Part shown: positions 56,945-64,000 of the stretch, piece after piece | Layout of the letters: each line of letters begins with the position of its first letter | Position numbering within the stretch: position 1 is the first letter of the stretch | NCBI GenBank assembly: GCA_016946835.1 | Contig: JACVTC010000064.1 | Location: forward strand, 712,501 to 776,500 | DNA: 64,000 nucleotides | Direction of reading: 5' to 3' | From: Neocallimastix lanati (nom. inval.) | Taxonomy: Eukaryota > Neocallimastigomycota > Neocallimastigomycetes > Neocallimastigales > Neocallimastigaceae | Notes under the pieces: model-generated | Seen by the model: only the letters and a program-made list of their open reading frames with translations | What the model was told of the DNA's origin: nothing | The model's database searches: none | Program-made: the position numbers and the translations under genes

Positions 56945-57252
56945 CTATTCAAATAAAATTTCATCCTCTTCATCATCATCTTCTTCCTCTTGGTTCATAG
57001 TTGTAGTCATTGTTACTTTATTTTCCTCCTGAACTTCTTCCTGAGCTTCTTTTTCTTCTTCTATGACAATAACTTTTTCTTCCTCTTCTTTTGTCTTGGA
57101 TTTTGTTTGATTTTTCGAGGTGGATGGTTTCTTATTAAAGATATCATACATAGTTAATTGTTTGGTTTGATTCTTAGGTTTTGGAGAAGTAATCATTTTG
57201 GTATCTTGCTGACCGGAGTCATTGGTATTGGTATTATTATTATTATTATTAA

Positions 57253-57284
<32 letters not shown>

Positions 57285-59344
57285 TTCGAAGAATTTATGG
57301 ATTTTGTATCGGTAGCTTTCTTCTTTGTCGTCTTCGCACCAGGAGTCTTAACTTTACCACTTAATTTTTTAGGATTGGAAGCCTTACGTTTTGATCGCTT
57401 GGAAGGTGATCTCGTTAAAGAAATATCTTCTACATTAGAACTAATTTCATTAATATCTGCATCTGTATCACTCATGAGATTATTATCTTTCATAACCACA
57501 TCATCCTCTTGTTGATTTGTAGTTGAAATAGAAGTAGAAGTAGAAATAGAAGTTGACTTCTTTCCCTTTTTATTTTCTGATTTTTTTTTCTTTTCTGTAG
57601 TAGTTGATGATTTTATTGTTGTTTTTCTTGTTCTTTTACCTTTACCTTTAGTTTCTTTTTCCTTTTCCTTTTCTTTCTTATTATTATTTTCATCATTATC
57701 ATCATCATCATCTTCTTCTTCTTCTTCTTCTTCTTCTTCAATATCTTCTTCATCATCTTCAAATTCACCTTTATTCATAGATTTAAGTAATTTTTTATCA
57801 TTTTTTAAATCCATTTCTATTTGATCCTTATCCATAACATCAGAATCATCCTCACTTGAATCACCTACATCACTATCCATATCTGGATGATAATCTTCAT
57901 CATTACTTTCATCCTCATCTACAAAGGTAAATATATTTTGATTTTCACCTTTTTTATTACTATTCTTTTTCTTTTTACCTTCTTTCGTATCGCCGTCATC
58001 ATCATCTCCATTTTCCTCATCAGAATGTTGTTCTGCTTCTTCTGCTTCTTCTGCTTCTTCAGTATTCATACCAAATTCTCCATTACGATTCGTAGACCAT
58101 TCAGTCTTATGTTGACGTATATATTCCATAATTGCGTCAAATTCAATGCTATCAATCATTGAAAATTCAAAATTTTCTTCTTCCATGGAACTATCATCGT
58201 TTGATTTGGAACCTCCGGTTCCCTTTTCAGATTTAATTTTTTTGTTGGATGGTGCTGGAGAAGAATTGATGGTAGTGGTAGAGGATTGACGACGACGAAT
58301 ATTTAAATTAAATGTTCGACTGGTGACATTGGTAACCTTAATAGAAAGAATGGCACTCATAGGGAAATAAAGGGAAGGTTTTTTTGCTCCATAGAAAATA
58401 CCTTCTTTTAAAAGAAAGAGATAACCTTCTTTTGCTTTATAATAGCAATTAATATGAAATTTATGAGATTTACCTTTAGAATGACTAGACATAGTTTTCT
58501 TTTTGGAAACAAAGGTGGCCACATCAGGTTCAATAACAGTTTTAGAACGGTGAGGCCAAACATAATTTTTTAAAAGGGTTATGAGATAGTCTTTATTGGT
58601 AGGTGACGTAGTGACAGGTTGAAACCCAAAGGTATCGTATTGAGAAGTCTCTACATCACCATTTGGTGGTTCATACACTTTTAAATTTTTGTTATCATTA
58701 AATTTAAAAATGAAAATTTCATGATGATTAGAGTTGGCATTGGGTAAATTGGAGGAGGAATCATATGCACTATCTACTACTAGTGAAAAACACCACTGTT
58801 TTGAGGTAGTTTCCGGTATCGTTACACAAATGATTTCTAAAATATAAGAAAATGGTATAATTAATTCTATGTAATTTCCATTGGGATAGATAATAATAAA
58901 AGCATCCTTTGTGATGACTACATGATAGGTACGTCTTGGATTCATAAATGACACATCATGAATAATATTTTTTATAGAGTAAAAGGAAGCATTGAATTTT
59001 GGTTTTTGAGGTTGAGGTACACTAACAAAATTGGAATATTTGTGAGTTGAGAGTGCTTTAGGTTCATCTGAATCTATTAACATTTGGTCAGACCCAGAGT
59101 CACCTTGGACATCACTTGTTAGAGCATTGAATGAACGCTTTTTGTTATTGGCAGTAGTAAGGTCATTCCGACTGAGAAGTTGGTTATAGTCGTTTTGTAA
59201 TTTATCAAATTTAGTTGTAAAAAAATTCAAAATTTCTACAATAATAGATTTCTCATCAGTATTTAATGAAGATGAAGGTTGAAGTAAATTTTGTACTTTT
59301 GATTTTAATGGTGAATTTAAATATTTTAAGTAATCCAATGACAT
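56945..59344 (-). CDS. Rtt106-like histone chaperone, intronless
   Basis: Rtt106 proteins bind H3-H4 during replication-coupled nucleosome assembly and heterochromatin silencing. This 799-residue ORF starts with a helical N-terminal segment (about 1-60) like the Rtt106 dimerisation region. It has a first PH-like domain (about 117-265, with FMNPRRTYHVVITKDAFII) and a second (about 290-415, with FHINCYYKAKEGYLFLLKEG and YFPMSAILSIKV). These match the tandem PH arrangement shared by Rtt106 and the Pob3/SSRP1 middle domain. No SSRP1 N-terminal or HMG domain is present, which favours Rtt106. The remaining half is acidic and basic low-complexity sequence with long Asp/Glu, Lys and Thr runs, much longer than in yeast Rtt106 (455 residues). 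A motif QTKQLTMYDIFNKK near residue 735 resembles a PCNA-interacting PIP box. It is the only long intronless host gene in the window. Confidence 0.82.
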
Positions 59345-59728
59345 AATTTCATGTATATATGTATATAGAAAGAGGTAATATTTATTATTTAAAAAAGTTT
59401 TTCAACAAATTTTCTTATTATTATTATTATTATTATTGAAATTTATTGATTGTAATATATATTATAAGAATAAAAAATAAATTAAAAATTAAAAAGAAAA
59501 AAAAAAAAAAAAAGACAATGTTAAATTAAATTAAATTAAATTAAATTATTTTTAATTGATTATAAAAATATTGATTCAATTGATACAAAATAAAAAAGAA
59601 TTTCAAAAATGATTTTTCATATTTTTTTTAAATAAATGTTTGTTATTGGTCCCTATAAAACAGTGTTATATATCGTTCTTTTATTATAACATATTTTTTT
59701 TTTTCCTAATATGAAAATATGATAATAA

Positions 59729-59763
<35 letters not shown>

Positions 59764-60540
59764 TTTTATTATTTATTTCATAATTCTTTTTTCTTTTTTT
59801 TTTTTTTTTTTTTACTTAGAATACCTAAATAATATTATAGATTAAATAAAAAAAAAATTTTTTTTTTATATTTCAATTATTTAAATTTATTAAAATAAAA
59901 ATACTTTTATATTAATAAATAATTATACCAAAAAAAATTAAGCTGAAATTCTAATTAGTAAAGGAGAAGATACTTGGTAAATGTTAATAAATTTTAAATA
60001 TATTAATTTCATTAATGTAATTAATATTGGATGTAAATATTTTAATATTTATTATATATTTATTAATATTATTATTATTTTTAACTGACCTGAAGTTATA
60101 CATATAGAAATTATTGATACACGTGATATATATGAATCTAATGTGATGAATAGTTAAATATATATAATTCTCACTATATATATATAAAATAGTTATAACT
60201 TTTTTAACGCATTTAGTATTTTTTTGTAAATGTTTAAACTATTTAATATATATATAAAACATTAATGGTTATTTATTTATTTATTTATATATTATTTATA
60301 AATATATATTTATTATATATATAATTATAATTAATTTTATATTTACTATATCTATTTATATTTTACACCTATATAATATTTTTTAATTTATTAATTTATT
60401 TATTTATTTATTCATCCATTCATTTATTCATTTATTAAGTACATGAATATCTTTTTATTAAAAACAGAATTAATAAAAAAAATAAATATTATTTGTCCAA
60501 TTAGAACATTATAATATTTAAAATAGTAACATAATATAAA
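59345..60540. other. Intergenic A/T DNA
   Basis: No gene is seen. It carries long A- and T-runs (59728-59760, 59797-59813) and TTAAA repeats (59521-59547), and presumably the promoter of the Rtt106-like gene near 59345-59500. Confidence 0.6.
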
Positions 60541-61860
60541 AAGTAATATTCAAAATAAAGTGTATAAATAAAATTCAGAGAAAAGTTCATAGGCAACAAA
60601 CCTCAACTCCAGATTATAAGATTTAGGATTTGAATTGACTATCTGAAAAGAAATTATGGTCTTCTCCTTCAGAGACATTGGCCCTACTAGCCTGTCTTAC
60701 TGCATTTTCAGCGTTGACGCTCCTGGTTAGTTTGTACTTATACTGTTGGTATATCAACCCTTGACGAGTACTAGCCCTAGGTATAATATCTGTAAAGATG
60801 GCCACAGATCGCACTAAGAATGGTGTTGTTGAATAATCACCAGAAGTGATTTGGTTTTTAAACAAAATATCTCATTTCTTTTTATAATTTATATCAATAA
60901 TGTCTACATCTCTTCCCACAAGAAGGAAGTTGTATAATCGGTTCCACATCACATATATTTTTACACTCATTATTTAGAAAGTAACTAATATTAACACGAT
61001 ATTCATCAATTTATCCATTCAACTACATTTTAGAAACGATCCTATTATTTTCACTATCAATAATGTTAATATTATTAACAATATTATTTCAGTTTTTTAT
61101 TATTAATAATATTATACTCTTCATTACTATTATCAGAATTCAATACTTGATTCTACATTATTCATATCTGTAATAACAATGTTAATAACATTACTATTGG
61201 ACAATATTTGCTAATTACAAACAGTTTTTCATAAAGAATTTCAATATTCATAAAAATATTTCATTCGAAATTCACCGAAAAGTTAGCATTTAAAAAACCA
61301 ATGTTCCAATTGAGGATTACTGTTTTTTCTATAACAACAAGGACATCATTCTAGACATTCATCTTCAATCATATTGGCAGCAACGTTTATCACCAATAGA
61401 GATTCCAAATTTGTCACAATTATTAAAAATATCATTAATGAAACAAATTAAATAAAATTTTTGAGAGGGGATAACCTTGACAAACACCTTTCTTAATACT
61501 AAATGATTCTGATAATTGTCTATCAACCTTTACAGCGATCAAGTAAAGATAAGTACAAGTTTTCAATAAAATTATAGCACTTACCTCTAATACCTAAGTG
61601 ATGAATCTTCATTAATACATTATATATGGGCACTGAGTCATACGCTTTTTTAAGGTCCAAAAAAGCAAGGTAAGTATCCTTATTTTCAAATTTCCTTCTC
61701 TGACATATAATTCTTAATGTAGTGTAAAGACTTATATATTCCTCTCGATTACGAAATCCATATTGTTCAGGTCTTATAAAACCTTCATCAATTCAATATA
61801 AGCTTGTGCATTAGAATCTTTAAGAAAGACTATGACCTGAAAGAATCTGACCCACCGTAT
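60541..61860 (-). mobile_element. Decayed LINE, family B
   Basis: Reading on the minus strand, the RT core is recognisable at 61860-61460: PEQYGFRNREE, LAFLDLKKAYDSVP and LGIRGKC, in the same order as in LINE family A but clearly divergent. A broken zinc-knuckle (ECLE, stop, CPCC) lies near 61325-61365. An 80-codon open piece (60623-60865) may be the last part of the ORF. The 3' tail at 60541-60622 recurs at 46605-46740. The FADD region and the endonuclease are missing, and multiple stops and deletions are present. Confidence 0.8.
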
Positions 61861-62615
61861 AGGAATTTATAATGAGAAGCCCAAGCATTTAATTTTTCAT
61901 CTATACAAGATACTAATTCATTGTTATTATTCTTAATAGGATAAGCAATGATTGATTACCAATTCTTATATTCTTTTTTACCTATTTCCATACTTTCCTA
62001 CTATTATATTTAAAAAACTAACAATTATTCATTTTTAATCCAATATAAATAATCTTTTTTCTGAAATTTAACTTTACAAAAGAAACAATAAATAAAAAAA
62101 AAAAAAAAAAAAAAAAATTAATGGGCCTCCTTTATTTTTTACTTAAAAATTATGAAATATTGAAAAAAAAAAAAAAAGGTACATTCAAATATAAATTAAT
62201 AATAAATAAAATAAATTGATTATTTACAAAATATCTAAAAAAGCAATATATATAATTTAAATACTAAAAATAAAATAAAAATATTAAAATGAGAAAGAAA
62301 AAAATAATCATAATAATAAATGAATAATCAAATATTAAATTTCTTCTCATTAAATATAAAAAGTGTAAATTAATAATAAAATAATTTTTATAATTTTTTT
62401 TTACTTTATTTTATATTTATAATTTAATTTTTATATATTAAAATTAATGTTTAATAATATTCTTGTTATCTATATATTAATTTGTTTCCAAAAATATAAA
62501 ATATATAAAATTTAAAAAACTGAAAAATCGATAATAAATATAACTTCATAGCTTTTAAACAAAACTTTTTTTTAAAAAAAAAAACTACTTTTCTTTTAAT
62601 TATTTATCATTTTGT
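61861..62615. other. A/T-rich spacer
   Basis: The first 150 bp may be more LINE debris. Beyond that it is A/T sequence with homopolymers up to the secreted-protein gene. Confidence 0.5.
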
Positions 62616-63615
62616 TTAGAAAACTAAAGCTAAAATAGCAGTAGCAATAGCAAAAGCACTAAGGCTCATAGAAGTAGCAGAACTTTGAATAGTGTTATTG
62701 TTGTTAAGTTTGTTGTTTCCGTTAAGAGTACTGTTATTGGCATTGTTATTACCATTGGCGTTATTAGCATTGTTACCATTAGCATTGTTTCCGTTAACAT
62801 TGTTACCATTAGCATTGTTACCATTAGCATTATTGGTGTTATTACCATTAGCACTATTACCGTTAGTATTAGCATTACCGTTATTAGCACCAGCATTATT
62901 ATTAGTAGTAGCAGCACCAGTATTGTTACCCATGTAGAAGTTGTCAACACATTCATTGTAACACTTTAAGTAACCAGCACTATCAACAGTAGAATCTGGA
63001 CACTTGCTGGCACAGTCGTTAGTTTGGTAAACCATATCCTTGGTTGGAGCTGGAACACCATAACAACGGGCAATACAGGCAACATCTTCATTACAATTAC
63101 TGTTAATGACACATTGAGCTATTATTTTTTTATTAATTTAAATAAATATATAAATTATTAGTTTCTATTATCATATTCAAAACTTTTAAATTTCTATATT
63201 TCTAATTTAAATTTTCATACTAATTATATATCTATATTTTTTATTTAAATTTTCATTCTAATTATATCTATTATTTTTTATTTAAATTTTCATACTAATT
63301 ATATCTTTTATTTTTTATTTAAATTTTCATACTAATTATATTAATTGCTTTTTTTTATTTCATATCTATAAACATATTATATTATAGTACATTGTATTTT
63401 TTTTTAAAATTTAATTTAGAATTATTTTTACCTTCTGGAGTTAATTTTTTGTTGTCATTTTGAGTGTTAGTATTGGCTTGAGTATTTTGAGCTTGAGTTT
63501 GTGGTTGAGTTTCAGTTTGTTGATTGTTACCATTTGCATTGTTATCTTGATTAATAACAGCTGAGTGAACAGCAACAGCAGAAAGAGCTAATAATAAAGT
63601 GTTTGTGAAACGCAT
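62616..63615 (-). CDS. Secreted cysteine-rich, probably GPI-anchored protein, 2 exons
   Basis: Exons 63432-63615 and 62616-63118 join in phase 1 to give 228 residues. Residues 1-18 (MRFTNTLLLALSAVAVHS) form a clear signal peptide. A Gln/Asn/Thr-rich linker follows. Then comes a domain with eight cysteines, spaced C-x5-C-x5-C-x3-C, a gap, then C-x3-C-x13-C-x3-C, with CYGVPAPT in the middle. After it come about 70 residues of NGNNA-type repeats. The hydrophobic tail SLSAFAIATAILALVF preceded by small residues looks like a GPI-attachment signal. Similar eight-Cys modules occur in fungal surface proteins, but I know no assigned function. It is probably a cell-wall or surface protein. Confidence 0.85.
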
Positions 63616-64000
63616 TTTTTAAAAATATTTATTTAAATTAAATTAATATAATTTTTTGAATTTTTTTTTTTGGATAAAATGATTTTTTTCAAAAATAAAA
63701 ATATATTTTTTATTCTTATAATTTTTAAACTTTTATTTATTATAATTTGAAATTATAAAAATATATCTATAAATACAATTATTAAAATAAAAAAAAATAA
63801 GAAAGGGGAATTTTATTTCTTTATATATCCTCACAATTATATACTAAAATGATATTTTATATTATAAATTATTAATATTTATTAGTATATATTAAAAAAT
63901 TAATATTAAATATATATTTCTTAATCATTAAATAATAATATATAAATTTTTCTATATATAAAATATAATACAAAAAAAAAAAAGGATAGTCGATTGTTGA
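63616..64000. promoter_or_regulatory. Upstream region of the secreted-protein gene
   Basis: A/T DNA upstream of the minus-strand start at 63615. It presumably includes the promoter, but no defined element stands out. Confidence 0.3.

Noticed and set aside
56945-59344. SSRP1/Pob3 (FACT subunit) identity
   Set aside because: Tandem PH domains fit both families, but the SSRP1 N-terminal domain and HMG box are absent.
62666-62969. Overlapping ORFs in other frames of the NGNNA repeat
   Set aside because: The repeat keeps several frames open, but only the frame with the signal peptide, cysteines and GPI tail is a credible protein.

Overview
The window is nuclear DNA of a eukaryote with extreme A+T content. 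Most intergenic DNA is almost pure A/T, with long homopolymers, (AAT)n runs and an (AAATAAT)n heptamer satellite. Genes are split by many short GT..AG introns. Two genes belong to families known mainly from fungi (MDM31/32 and an Rtt106-like histone chaperone). A decayed FOP/CEP43-like LisH gene, a basal-body family, points to a flagellated lineage. Together with the composition this suggests a zoosporic fungus, most likely an anaerobic gut fungus (Neocallimastigomycota). That assignment is inference; nothing in the window proves it.

Layout. 1-4432: A/T-rich DNA with repeats. 4433-5601 (-): MOG1/RANGRF, 4 exons. 7553-8292 (-): CKS1, 2 exons. 8293-13567: gene-poor, with the largest heptamer satellite. 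13568-18025 (+): MDM31/32-family protein, 6 exons. 19699-24637 (-): apparently full-length LINE with an intact 1361-codon ORF. 24830-33900 (-): RAD54B/RDH54 in about 30 exons, including micro-exons of 22, 22 and 12 nt and an intron holding about 139 AAT units. 35110-36056 (-): decayed copy of the same LINE. 36687-38064 (-): FOP/CEP43-like gene broken at A-runs. 38065-42022: no secure gene. 42023-45314 (+): divergent HSP70/HSPA12-like protein fused to a coiled-coil tail. 46605-46740: 3' fragment of a second LINE family. 47743-49406 (-): small membrane protein, possibly a truncated sterol O-acyltransferase-like protein. 49407-54984: A/T DNA with a 260-bp ATT run, an orphan exon and a candidate SINE with target-site duplication. 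54985-56300 (+): decayed Ty1/copia element. 56945-59344 (-): intronless Rtt106-like chaperone. 60541-61860 (-): decayed second-family LINE. 62616-63615 (-): secreted cysteine-rich, probably GPI-anchored protein.

The genes do not form one pathway. MOG1 (Ran cycle), CKS1 (CDK), RAD54B (recombination) and the Rtt106-like protein (chromatin) are nuclear housekeeping genes. The MDM31-like protein belongs to an organelle inner-membrane family. Mobile elements fill part of the spaces between them.

The exon chains were joined by hand from GT..AG sites, reading-frame phase and remembered family sequence patterns. For MOG1, CKS1, MDM31, RAD54B, the HSP70-like gene, the membrane-protein gene and the secreted-protein gene, the summed exon lengths are multiples of three with no internal stop. 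No alignment or database search was run.
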